64,000 nucleotides of DNA from Nomia melanderi (taxonomy: Eukaryota; Arthropoda; Insecta; Hymenoptera; Halictidae). Within the stretch, counting starts at the first letter, position 1, and every line of letters starts with the position of its first letter. Made by a program: the position numbers and the translations under genes. This document shows positions 13,500 to 26,900 of the stretch, piece by piece. The stretch covers positions 23,156,784 to 23,220,783 of the forward strand of contig NC_135000.1 in the NCBI RefSeq assembly GCF_051020985.1, in the 5' to 3' direction. The notes below the pieces were generated by a model. That model saw only the letters and a list, made by a program, of their open reading frames with translations. It was not told the DNA's origin and searched no databases.

Positions 13500-14948
13500 G
13501 GCCGGGGCTGGCGGGGCCACCCTCCACGAGGAAGAGGGATGAAACACGTTGATACGGAGGGTAGTCGACGGGAATGAAACGAGGACAGTGGATACGCGGA
13601 AAAAAAGGTTGGAGGAAACGAGAAGGAATCCTTTCCTCTTCTTCAGCCCCCCGTGAACCCGCCGCTCACCCCTGCCCGTTCCCCAGCCAACCCCCGCATC
13701 AACCGGACGCCGTGCTCACCGGCCATAAAAATAAAATTTCAATAAATCTCCGGCTACGGGGGTAAGCTAGTGGGGCATCCAGAGGGCGGGCTACTCGCTC
13801 ATTGGAGCTGCGTCCGCGGCGGTTACCGCCTACCGCAAAACAGAGACAGCTAGACTACAGTAGCCTGGATAGAGTTTACCTCGGGATATGGACAGCCCCG
13901 CCAACCACCGTAGTCTGCGAGCCGAGGCTCCGCTTCCACTGCCCGCTTCTCGATTTCCTTTACCATGGTTCTATCTCTTCCCCTTTCATCCCTCTCGTCA
14001 TCGCCGTGGAGCCACGCGCTTTTTCCTTACTTTCCATCCTTATCTTCTTCTTTGGTTGTCTCCCGCCTTTCTTTCCTGTCCGTTCCCCACAGTCCTAGGG
14101 TAATCTTCCTAGCAAAGTGCTACCGGAAGACTGATTTATCAATTCACCTTATCCGAACGTTTTATGAACTTCAAATGGGAGTTCAATGGGCAGCATCGCT
14201 TTTCTTCGGATGTTCCTCCAGAATTATCGATAAGACTAGATTCACCGATCCTTTATAAGTTTAGGATTACAGGTTCCCTTAAATTTCGTGTATACTGACG
14301 ATTCCTTTTCCCGGAGAATATGAATATTCGCTTAATCCTTCGATAGTAAAAATGAAATCTTTAGACTCACTTTCGAGCTGAAGAACCACTAGTCTTCGAA
14401 AACGTCCGTGAAACATTGCCAGCAGAATTTCCAGCGTGGCACGGGAGATCACGGAGCCAACTCGGATCGGCGGGACCGCGTCCACGGTCCGCGTGTCGCG
14501 CTTCTCCCTGGCTAGGTACGGTCCTGGCGGTGGCGGCGAGTCCGAAGCGTAGGAGCGATTTAATATCACGCCCACAAGCCGATAGCGAGAGCGAGAACGG
14601 GCTGCTGGTATCCGCGGAGTGAAAGAAGAGGAGCATAGGAGGGTGGTTCGCGATGAAGCGAGAGAGTGAGGGACACCGGCGCCGACACGGCGAAAGTGGG
14701 GGAGCTCGGATATGGCAGCCAGGCAGTCCGCTGTTTGCCTTGCTGGGGCACGGGCCGTTTCTCGGTTGCGTCTTCACGTTATATACCGCACTGTCGCGAT
14801 AAACAGACGCCTAAGCCGCATTATTTCAAACTCGCTTGTGATATATACACGGTTGCCGAACGCTTCTTTCGAGGGTGACATACGCGGTGACACGCGGGTT
14901 TCCTGTATCAGCGAACTTTGAGGCGGGGTTACGCTACCCGTAAACGGC
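13500..14948 (+). promoter_or_regulatory. otp: presumptive otp promoter and 5' UTR region
   Basis: This CpG-rich stretch lies immediately upstream of the otp start codon and carries stop codons in the otp frame, so it is not an N-terminal extension. TATA-like strings occur near 14779-14785 (TTATATA) and 14838-14845 (ATATATAC), but no start site can be fixed. Short ORFs here on both strands have no recognisable protein features. The promoter assignment is by position only. Confidence 0.35.
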
Positions 14949-14994
14949 ATGATCAACAACATCTCCGCCGGCGGCTTCGTACACGGTCTTACTG
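14949..14994 (+). CDS. otp: otp coding exon 1 (15 codons plus one base)
   Basis: The exon encodes MINNISAGGFVHGLT and ends with a strong donor G|GTAAGT, leaving one base (G) that completes a Gly codon with exon 2. An in-frame TGA at 14919-14921 lies 27 bases before the ATG, which argues that translation starts here rather than upstream. An alternative upstream first exon cannot be excluded from sequence alone. Confidence 0.75.
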
Positions 14995-17900
14995 GTAAGT
15001 AATTACGATTCGCGTCGTCGGGTACACTTTGACAGTTCGATCTTCTTGGTTATTGACTGTAATTCTTCGTTTGGAATGTTCCGTTGTTGGATTTTTAGAA
15101 TTGGCCGTCGAGAAGTTTGGATAGGAACCGTCGGTGACAGATTTTTGTTTTGGTGACTGTTTTAGATGAGAGTTTGTACGATGATGTGGGGATACGATGG
15201 TTAGTTGTTAGTTAAGGAATTCGGGGAATGTTGAGTTTTTGATTGGATGTAAATGGGAGACTGAGAGATGAACAATTTTGTGTGGGGAAGAAGGTGAGAG
15301 GGAAAGATTGTTTTCCTTTTGTAATTTCTTTGTGATATTGGTGTATGGGCTTGTTTTGATGCTAGTTATGGAGCTTGAAAAATATTAAAAATCTATGTTG
15401 ATAAATGCTGGTAACAGATTGAAAAATCGTGGCGAATTTTGCTTAGAAATGGAAAGGGTGAGGGGTAAAAAATTAACACTGAATTCTCTTCCATTGTACT
15501 TCACTGATTTGCTTTGTTAGCCTTTAGACCTACCTAGAATTAGTCATGAAAAAAATCAGTGCCAATAAGCGTAAGTTATTGCTAATGAAGTTAGTGAATG
15601 CGGAGTATTAACTTTTAGTTTACATAGATTCTTCTTTTTAAACTAGTACATCATAAAAATCGTTAAATTTTTTAATTTATTAATACTAAAGGTGGTATCA
15701 GTAGTAGTAAAACGTATTCTTGTCTCCAGGTAAAACGCGAACCTGAGATTGAATTTGCTTAGCCGATTTTTGATTTTCCACTACTAGTCATCATTAGAAT
15801 TGTTTGTTTCCGCGTGAAAAAGTTTTTAATCGGATATGGAATGTCAAAAGCGAAGAACGATAGATATTTTTTTATCGCTGATCGATGGAGTTGGATGCAG
15901 TTGGAAAGATGGATGCTGGATTTGTATAGCTTTTTCGTGTCATTATTCTTTTTCCAATATTTTTTGTTCGGTATTTAGAGTCTGACCGTAGATCTAACTC
16001 TTCACTTTTTTTGAAGTTAAGTGTTTAATTCTTCGAATGGGAACGATCATTGTGCAAAACTTTGATGGAACTAAAAACTTCAGAAATCTCCTCGGCAACT
16101 ATATATTTTACGATGATGTTGAAAAATTTGTGACGGAGTTTATAGCAGTCTTTGAATTACCGACGGCGAACGACGGTCTTTACTAGCTAGGCGCCATATT
16201 GAACAGTGTTTATAATTACAGTAAGCAAACTGTATACTCTAAACTACTTATCAACTTCTACATGATCTCATAAAAAATGTTGCGATGTTTATATAATTAA
16301 ATGAACCTTAATTTTTTTATAAGTAAAACGGTGGTGGCGTTTTTACAGAATACGGAATAGCTTGTCAGCATTATACGATTCGCTAAATTGACAACTTATA
16401 GCCACTAAACATTTGCAATTCACTTTAATATCCTCGTCATTATTATGCACGAAAAAGCTCATACCGTGTAGTATTTAAAGAATAACAGAAGTTTAATTCG
16501 TGACGATGAGGGAAATGATATACTCATTTGCGTTTAAAACCTTGTCAATTATGGAGGGACGATTCATGCGATAGCAACATAAAAATTTGTTAATACGTAT
16601 ATATTTCTGTGACTCGGTTTTGCGATGTTCTAATTCCTGGCCGTAATTCACTCTGAAGTGATTATATTTATGAAATATTTCCACCTCGTTGCGCAACATG
16701 TTCAATTATTAAATATTGGCAGGCTTCAGAGACTGGTAAACTATTGATTTCGTCATTTATTTTTGTCTACGAATTTCCACGAACCTGTGAGTGAGTCTTC
16801 GACCGTCGGCGTTGATTCTTTCTATGCTTTCGAACTGTTTCTTGTGTAGATATTACGAGACGATTAAAGTTAACTTAAAATATTTGACATTCGGTAGTAA
16901 TAAGGTAGCTAGAACTGCTCAAATTGTTACATTTCTTCGAGGCTCTATTTGGATATTAATCGCTGATGTCTGCTTCACTTATATCTCTCGTAAAATATGC
17001 AACAGTAAAACACATCAAATCTTACCGTTCACCCAGATAACAAATGCACACAATTCGCATGATTTCATTTATTACCTACCATCATGTAATTCATATTTTA
17101 AGCTTACTGTTACATGACTTCTTTCTCTAACAAATCATTCCTAATATCTACCACTTAGAGTACGAGGAAACTTTAATTTATTTTATTGTACCTCTAACTC
17201 TATTGTTTTCGTTGTTTTAAGAATTTTGTATGCTTTGTGCAAGAATTACAAAGTGAAAAACCATTTTGTAAAGATACATAAAGAGATTAATGGATGGTAC
17301 GTTTTGCTTTCTAAAAATAGCAATGATATCTTTCATTTCCCGGAATGTCACCAAATTTTCATAATGTTAGGACTTACTCTAATTAAAACACTTAAAGATT
17401 TGCGCGTGTGAAGGTGTTTGGAGTTGATTCGTTTCCCGCCGAAAGTCGAACATTTGCCGAACAGAAAAAGGGAAAAAGTTAGTTGAGTGTGTAAAAGAAA
17501 ACCTTGGCCACAGATAACACGTGGCGATGCGACCGCCCGTTTGCTTCCCTCCCGCTCAAGGAAACCGCTTCTCGAGTTTGATGACCTTAATTACCTCAAC
17601 ACTGATTACATTAGGCGGGAAGTTAAGGAACGATTTAGAGTTGGGATGTTGCTACTGGTAGAAACCAAGCGAGGCGCGACTCATTCAACCGATTAGGCCC
17701 TGTGCAACGCGACTTTTGTTGCGACGTGTACACTGCGGATAATTCGCAAATTCAAAATACAATGACACAGTGGCCGAACATTAAATTTCAACAGAGTCAC
17801 CGAATCGTGGTCGCTTAGTTAACGTGCAGCACGATAGTTGCAAATAAAATATATTATTGGATTAATTCAATATAATTCAATATCTGGTCGCAATGAAACT

Positions 17901-20900
17901 TATTTAACTACATTTGTCTAAAAAGAGGTAGTTTCCGTGGTTATCAATTATAACTTTGTTTTGCTATGATAACTTTCAGTTTCCATTCGTTCGATATAGA
18001 CGATTTCATCAAAATCTGTCAATATCATTTCCTCCTTCTTTCTAGATTCTTTTTTATCGTTTATATTCGACAAACTGTAGAGATGCGGTTGATAAAAAAT
18101 ATGTAAAAGTGTTGTAAATTCGAGAATTCTCAGGGCAGGGTCGCGATAGCGATGAAGTAATTACATTATGCGGATTAATTGCATTTGGTGCTATTGTCGA
18201 TACGCTGAGACACAATGCGACGATCATGATCGCGACGTTTGGTATCAGTGCGTCCGTCGCGTCGTTTTTCGACTGGTAATGTGATTTATGAATTTATTAA
18301 TCAGACGTTTTTAAAACGGACGGCTGTCAATCAAGAGATTTTTAAGCGCGCTTCTACGTCGTTATTGAAGTGATACTCGTCGACGTGATATTGAATCAGT
18401 CCGCCGGCAACGTTGTTTTTACCGGCCGCATCGAAAACGGGGGGTGAAAAAAAAAATATAAAAAAAGACACGGAAATAATCGAATGCGACGTACCCTCTG
18501 CGCAGCCTTAGGTATTATCATTTTAATTCGATTTAAAAATCCGATAATCCGATCAGCCGGAATAGGATTAAATAATCAGTCTAGGAGCTAATAAAGGCTA
18601 AAGCACCGCGAAGCAAACAAAAGATTACGACGGTAATACCTGCAAACACCTTCCTTCGTTCTTAAACTTGAACTGAAAACTGTACGTACAATTACTAAAC
18701 CAAATATTCTATCTTCATTTTTGAATTGTTCGTCATTCGAACATTATGATACAACATACAAGTCCAGCACCGTTACCAGTTCTTCGTAAAAAAATTCGTA
18801 ATTTCCGGAATGAATTGATCTCAACCGGGACGAATTAAATCACACGGCCGATGGCGCAACTCGCATCGTGACAATTAAATTTCGCGTGTCCCTTTTTCAA
18901 CCGGTGAGGCGAGACGAAGCGTTCCGTGGCTCAAAAAATTATTGTAAAATTGATGGGAAAATCTAGTACCGGTCGCTTGTCTTTCCTTTCCCGTTCGTCG
19001 AAGAGAGCCGAGTGGAAAGGGGAAGGTAAAAAATCACGAGACGACGAGATCAAAGGAACCCACCGAATTTCGGGCGAGAGCGAGGGCGCCCATAAATACC
19101 GGGTCTCCCAGTAAAATCGAAATAAAATCATCAGCGACCATAAAAGTAAAATGGGAATAAAGACCAGTCATAAAGTTCATTCATACGGAGTATCCATTGA
19201 GTAAACTTGCACGCGTGGTGTCTGGGACCGCACAGTGTTCGGTTATACCTCTCATGATGCGTTCGCGAAAAAGGTCAAGACGAGCGTCGCGATATTCTTT
19301 CGACCGCCATTAATTACTCGAATTTCCAAATCGTTTCTCATTTATTATTCAGCGATCGATTACGACGGGTTTTTGCGAGCCGTCTGCGAGCTCCGTGCTC
19401 GATAGAATTTTCTAGCGATTTGGCATGCACGTTTTCGGAATATATCGGTCTGTCTAGCTCGAAATAGATTCTCCCAGGATTGCGATTAATTATTGAGAAA
19501 TAGCGGGGATGATATTTTATTTCCATCGGAACAGATGCGACGGCATTACGACTGGTCCGAAACGCTTCGGTTCAGACCGGAACGGTGGTCGAAAACGAAA
19601 GTCGCCGCGCGGCGACGCGTGCGCGCGCTCGCGCGTTAACGTGGCCGATCGTTCGTAATAATTCGCGAAGGATCTTGTGAAACGATCGCGAACAGTTTAC
19701 ACGTCGTGTATCCGGTCGTTATTCATCGAATGCACAAATTGCATTAACGGGTACACGCGAGCCGAAACGTACACCGGCCGCGCCAATAAAAACCGAAACG
19801 GATTTTCGGGCTGACATTTGCATAACTTAGCAAAAACCAGCCAGCCGGGGTCCTGTCCGAAATATGTAACGCGGAATTATGTAACTATTTCCGCGATACC
19901 CATTGAAATTCCAGACCGCGCGACTGTATTATGTGTCTGTCCAGCTGTATTAAACATTTTGGATATCGGCCCGGGCACGGGCTGTGAATGAATCACTATT
20001 AATCACGCGGATTATAAAATATCGATGCAAAACTGTTGGGTATCCACCCCTTCCCGGCGCCGTATTTATGAAACCAATAAAATTCCTTACGGTTAGTATA
20101 TTATCGTTCTGGCCCATGTAACTTCATAACTCGCTTGATGCATGGTGCGAGTCTTAATTAACAGTTTCCGAGATATCGACCACAACGAATGAATCGCGAT
20201 AACGCGTTCTTATGCGTAATCGGTGCTCGACAAATCTACGGCGAGCACGAAATTGTACCGATTTATGGAAACTTTTCGTCGGTGTACCATAAATATGCTT
20301 CCTGTTTCACGAATGACAAGAAACGTTATTGTCTATGCGACACATGAGACGGTTTCCTGAGCTACTAAAAAATAGCTATAGACAAGTGTCTAACGACTGA
20401 ATAGCGAGACAGAAAACTGTTTGTTTATCCAATAATGAACACTAATGCAACAATCACGAGAAAACCGTTTCTCGTGAATTCGAAGAAATTTAACAGCGCG
20501 ATGAAGTTGCGATTCCTCGACTTCCGGCGGCGGTAGTCATAGCCGTGTTCGCCGGAGCACGAAAAGTCCCTAGGCGGTCGCGGGACGTCTGTAACCACCG
20601 TTCAGCCGATTGCGTAAGCGACTTTGACAAAGCACAACGACGCGCGATGGCCGCCGCGCTGATCACGGGCACGGGTATACGAGAATCGTCATGGTTCCAG
20701 CCGTTCAGCCTCTCTTCTCGCGCGCACACTGGAAAAGTGTTCAACGACCAGCGTGACCGTGCACGCGTGTACATACGCGCGCGAACACGGCGATCCTGCA
20801 TGGGTGTGTTTGCACGCCTAGAAGCCGGAGGCCGGTGACGATTCTCGCACCTTCGTGCTAAGTGGTCCGTGTTCCCCTCACCAACGGCCCGGCCAGCTTC

Positions 20901-23900
20901 TGCTCCTACACAAATTTAAACTACATAGAGCAGCGAAAGGGAGTGAGCGGGTGATGGGGAGGGCCGGGAAGACTGGCCAGAGAAAAGGAAGAGGAAACGG
21001 CTGTGTGGCCTGTGTGTAATGGCACGATTTTTTCGCGTTTCGTGTTCGCAGGAGTGAAGGATCTTCATGCGCACGACCTGAAGAGGCACGAGAAGTTGGA
21101 AACTCCCGTGCTAGGAGGGAATTTGGATCCCGGGCTCGCCGCCAGCATTGGGTGCACGCTTCATCAGGAAATAATCATGGCTGGCGCGGGTAAGCGATTC
21201 ACGTTCACGCGCGTCCGGCAGCCTTCACTTCATTTCCGTCGTAACAGGCATCGATAGTGCGAGCAGTAGCTTTGATTTGAGATTTAATCAGTTGATGGCA
21301 GCGGTATTCTAATTTCTAGCATTTTGAATCATGAACTGGGTGAAAGCTGGATTAGCTAACTGTGTTTTGAATACCTTTAAGTACCTAGTCGCGCTTAAAT
21401 ATTCGATCGATATTTAATTGTTATCCGTAAAATAAAGTCTCCTTATGATTTTGTGTAGTTAATGGCTGCAGCGAACGAACGCCTCATTTGTTACTATTAA
21501 ATTTTGTAGTACTTATGATGGGTATTATGTACAATTAATAGACGACGGATTTTATATGTTTGTACCCTTCTCATTTAAAATTCGATGTGGTAGATTATTT
21601 GAATACGTTCGAGCTTCCAATGAAACAAAGGAACTTTCTTTGAACATTGCACGACGATGCAAGAGTCGCGTTATTCCCGAAACGCTTCAATTCCAAGTAC
21701 AGCTTCGACAGGTTTACCTGGTAGAGGAAAAATTGAAGTTAATTGCCTTCAAGTTCTGTAATGAACCCGTGAACCGCAGGCTCCATTTTCCCCTAATGGT
21801 CGACCTTGAAACGATCGAAATATATTAAGGTAAATGGATCGAACGGATGCCAGGGATTAAGAATTTGCATAAATGGTTTAGGGAACTCGACGAGAATCGG
21901 ACAAGGCGATGACAAGCCGGTGAAACAGAAACGACATCGGACGAGGTTCACGCCGGGACAGCTGAACGAGCTGGAAAAGTGTTTCAACAGAACGCACTAT
22001 CCGGACATTTTCCTCAGGGAGGAGATAGCTCAGAAGATCGGCCTCACGGAGAGTCGAGTTCAAGTAAGTGTTATTAATAATGTCGTATCTTCTCTGTAGT
22101 ATAATCGTCTAGTTTCCAAGTTGATCAGAGAGCAACCCTACGTTATTTAGAAGTTAACTCTTATACGTAATTATCGCGTTAAGCAATTCAAAACCGTACT
22201 CGGTCATAGATGACTGAATCGTTTTACTGCATAGTATCTGCAAAACATTCCCGGACATCAATGTATTTCATTTCGTGTTACTTTCTGGACAAGGGATTGC
22301 TTTAACGAGCGCAACCGGATGGAACCGCGAGTGTCTCGAAATCAATTTCGTCGGCCTACCGTGGCTTTTCGGATTAAACTGAAACTTGGAGTAGCATTAA
22401 GCGTTCACCCTACGGGGTCTCGAATTTTGGCGGACTACAGCTTGACACGGGGTTACCGCAAAACTTTCCGGAATCTTTCCCCACCCTCCGCACGCTGGCG
22501 AAATTCAAAGATAACCACCGAATAGCCATGGTATGCTGTGAATTTTCCGTTCGCTAAGACACAGGGAAAATTCAATTATTCTGTTATTACGTGGACTATA
22601 GTATAGAAGTGTTCGTGCACGTTTGAGATTGTACATTGTATTAAATATTATAGTAAACAACCGTCGACTGAATAATATTGTTATTTTAAAAAATACATCG
22701 GGACAGAGGGAATTTCAGTTAAATCCATATTCCGCGGTCGAGCCGGAATCAATTATTAAGAAGTCCAAGAGGATCGCGGACGATGAAAATAAATATTAGA
22801 AGTAACAGGATTCTGAAACGATCGTTACGGGATATTAAAACGAACAACGACTCTTGAACTGGAAATTAATAAAGCCGATACCGCTGACCAACGAGGGTGG
22901 TTTTCATATTCCCTTGCGGCAGCCATCAGGCTAGAGCTTTTTTAAGTCTCCGGGACACGTCTAGAAAACCGCGGGCTAATAGAAATTCATGAAAATTTTA
23001 TTCGGAAGTTGGAAGCGTCAGTCAAGCCGGGCGTCGTGCTGCATATCAAACAGTTTCGCTCGTCTCCTTTCCCGCGTCAAACACACACGTGCGTCCGCCA
23101 CATGGATGACACTTATTCAAATGCTACGTCTCACCTTCCATGAAACAATTATAAAAGGATCCGTACACATTAATCCGTCACGTACGTTCCTTTTTCCGTG
23201 AGGATTGACGTGAGATATATAATTCCCATTCAAATATATCCGCGGAAGGCACTTCGGAAATATTCTTTGGCGGAAGATCTGACATAGTTCAGTCTATTAA
23301 ATTCACGGGCCAATCTTACTTATCTTCATTTAGTAACTATCACGAAGTAAGTTAGTCTCCGAGCTTCCTGCACGATCGTGCTTTGATGGATGATCCTCTG
23401 TTACCCGTGATAGCTTTCCGATAGAAAACGACTCGAATTCTAGAGAACGCCCCTCAAAAAAGACAAATATCACATGGAATTATCGAATGCTGTTTTTCCT
23501 GCAATATCAAATCGAACGACAGATAGACAACAATTGTTTCACATTTAATTTTGTGCTCGGATACTGTTCCAGACATTTTTAGCGTGGTTCGTGCTTTTTA
23601 CCAATTCATCAGCTTTCTATCCTTTCCGGAAGAATGATTTAAAAAAAGACCGATTCTGAAAGCTATGAAATATCAATGCACATCCGTTCTACTGCATTCG
23701 TGTGTGTAACAATAGCGTATTTTTATAACCTTTATACGATCTAGTTCACAACAATTTCTAAAATGCTATTCCTGTGACTGTTCGCAATATTTTTGATACG
23801 CGGAGCCGGACGGAATACCGAATATTTGCTGGGCGGCGCCCTTAGAGTCGTCTAATACTATTTTAAAAACGAATGTAACTCTGAAAGCAATGTTAAAAAC

Positions 23901-26900
23901 AAAGGGAATTATCGGGGATAGAAATCGTGGACGCGAAAGGGAATTCCACAAAGCCGGTCGACTCCCATCGACGAGGCAGGTAGTCACACGGTGTCGAAAA
24001 GCGGCTGTGCAGCGGCTGGCCGAGCGGAGAGAGAAAGGAGAAAGGGAGATCCCCGTCGGTCGGTGGCTCGGGGTGGCTGGTTGCCTAATTGAAAGAGGTT
24101 TTCCGTGGGCGAGGGTAGACATCAGAGCGAACGAAGCGTTTCCAAGGAAACCCGGCGGCGGGCACTCGCGTGGAGAGGGACTCAGGCACCAATGGGGCTG
24201 CTAGGGAAAGGCGCCGGCGCCCAGCGTCGCTATACTATCGAGCGTCGCTATCAAAGATTTCTTGGCTGGCCATGGCGGACCTCGTTGTTGAATATTTTCA
24301 AGAGAGCTGAACCACCCCCTGCACACCACCCTCGCTCTTTCAGACGATGCCGCGTGCACACGTGGCCTGTCTGCGTCCTGCATCTGTCCTGAATTGGTGG
24401 AAGGGGTGGCTCCAGGTACAGGTGATCGCTAATTCTTCGTATACAGCAGTCACCTCAATAATAAAACGCGGAGGCACTATTCAAATATTCGATGGTTCGG
24501 GAAGTTTACTTGAACTCTATATTGCTGTAATATATTGGCAAAAGTATTTACTACCCCTATACTAATCGCTTGTTTTGTGACGTCGTGTGAGGATCACGAT
24601 GAAAATTTTAAACTGAATTGTCGATAAATCTACATGTTATTTAACTTTTTTGAATATTAATGAAATATTGCTTCTTTATTATTAATCGTTAATACCGCAA
24701 AGTAAACGTGAACACTGAATAAGTAAACGAATTTTGTCCTTCTAATGAATTATTAACTATAGTTTTAACAAGCACAGTTGTGAAATAAAGCATAGAACAT
24801 GTGGTTAAGGATGATGTTGAAATGATTAGTGAGTTTTCTAATGTTCATGTTTGTGGACTGCATCGATATAGAGATTCACGATCTGTTTTGCGAGTTTAGA
24901 TAATGAGGCGCGTAAAGATTATTTATCCAAAAGATAATTATCAGATAACGAAGTGCGGGAGGAGTAATTCAAGGTAACGAGAAGAAGTTACCCAGGAATA
25001 AGTTAGAATTAACTGAATCTGAAAGAAAATGGGAACTGAAATCGTGAATGTTTCTTAGCAAATTGGGAAGTCTGGGCTCCGCGTGCATAAAAATAAGTTT
25101 TAATTTATGCAGAGGAAGAACTACATTTAAATTTTCTGGACGGCTGCTTCGAACGTATCATACGCAAATGAATTATTTTTAACGAGCAATGGATGTAGCG
25201 CGATTTACCATATCGCGCCGTTGCAGAGTAGAAACGTACGTGCAAAAGGAAGAAAGGAAATACGCTTAGATTTGCAGCTCACCAGAGGGAGAGCCAGTTA
25301 TGAAAATAATCAAACCATTCGATCGAAAATCGCGTAACCGGCTCGCTATTAAATTCTGTTCCAAACCGGTTAATTGGCGATAGCCAATGATCGTCGGAAG
25401 AGTTCCTCGGTTATATAGAATCGCTGGAATTTCCCGCGCGAACAATTGGGACTTTTTAATCGCGCGAAACAGTCGGAAACGGAAACGTTGCGAATTTCCG
25501 GAACGAATCGCGTGGAGGGCGGCGCGAGCGGCGGCGTAGGGCGGCGGTGGCGGTCGTATCCAGAGGCGAAAAATTAACCGTGGACCATTTTAATGCGATG
25601 ATGGCGTTAGCAGGTGGCGAGAGGGCCCGCCCGTTTCTAATTACCAACAAAATACTTGGAACGCTGTAATGAAATATTACGATTCATCGATCCCTTGTAA
25701 TTTATTATCGCTCTTGTAAAGAGAGTAATTGCCGTTCCGTCTCTAATTGCAGTTAATTAACAACTATTATATTGCTTGCACGATAACGCGTGCACGGGCA
25801 CTGCTTTACAATCAACAATTGCATACTTCGTGCCGCATGGCATCGCGTAGCCGATTCCGAAATTATGCTAGGCATTTAATTACTCGCTAACGTAATAACG
25901 TTTTCAATAGTGTCACTCGTTTACCGCGGCCGCGAACACGGTCTGAGATTTCCGCTCGTTGGATCGTCGCCGAACGGGAGCCGATACGTGTAATTTTTAT
26001 CGTGATAATCAGATATTTAATGAACGACCAGCACCATCGGCACCCCCGCGAGGCGCCCCCTCAATCAACGGCGATAAAATAATCAAAAGCCGCCGGGCTT
26101 CCACCGCTGAAAAATTTACGTACCTCCGCGCTCATCTTTCACTTCGTTTTATTAGTAGTAATGGACGTAATGAATTTTATATTAGACCAACTTTTATTAT
26201 TTCGAATAAAATATAAATACATCGTTCCCGCGTCTTCTCTCCCCTCCTTTTATCTTTTTTATTCACCTTCGTTTATTTACAACTCGAGCCCGACGCCCGG
26301 TGCGCGCGCGTGCAAAAAAGATAACGCACGAGGGGAAAAAATGAAAAATAAAAAATAACTCGGTTTATTCGTTTCACTCGCGTTTTCGTTCCCACCGTTC
26401 GCGTTCAACCTTCGCCTGGACGCGACGGTTCGACGCGCGGTAGACGCGACACTGGGGTGTCGCTGAAATATTTGACGAGGCTTATCGTGAATTTGAAACC
26501 GGTCGTGAATGCGCACAGATCCAAGTTAAAGCACCGGTGGAATGATAGGATAAATATTAACAATCGCGACAGGGTTGTCACGATATTCCTTCGACGAAAT
26601 CTCTGTCGGCTGCCCCGAGAAACCCTGTGTCAAGGAATTCACGGTATTATCCATGAAGTGTGGCGATAAAGGGTGCTAAAGCATTTCGACAACAACGCGC
26701 GAACCCCACGGGAGTCGTGCGCTGCTCGAAATAATAAAATCGTCGGTTGTTAGTACAGCTGGGATGGGCGGCGCGAAAATGCGACATCGGCTGGAAAATC
26801 CGGCGATATTCGGGAATTATTCGTCGCAAAACGGCGATTCGACGGCCATAAATAATTTCGCGGATCCGGCGGACGCGCGGACGAAAAAAAAAAATATGCT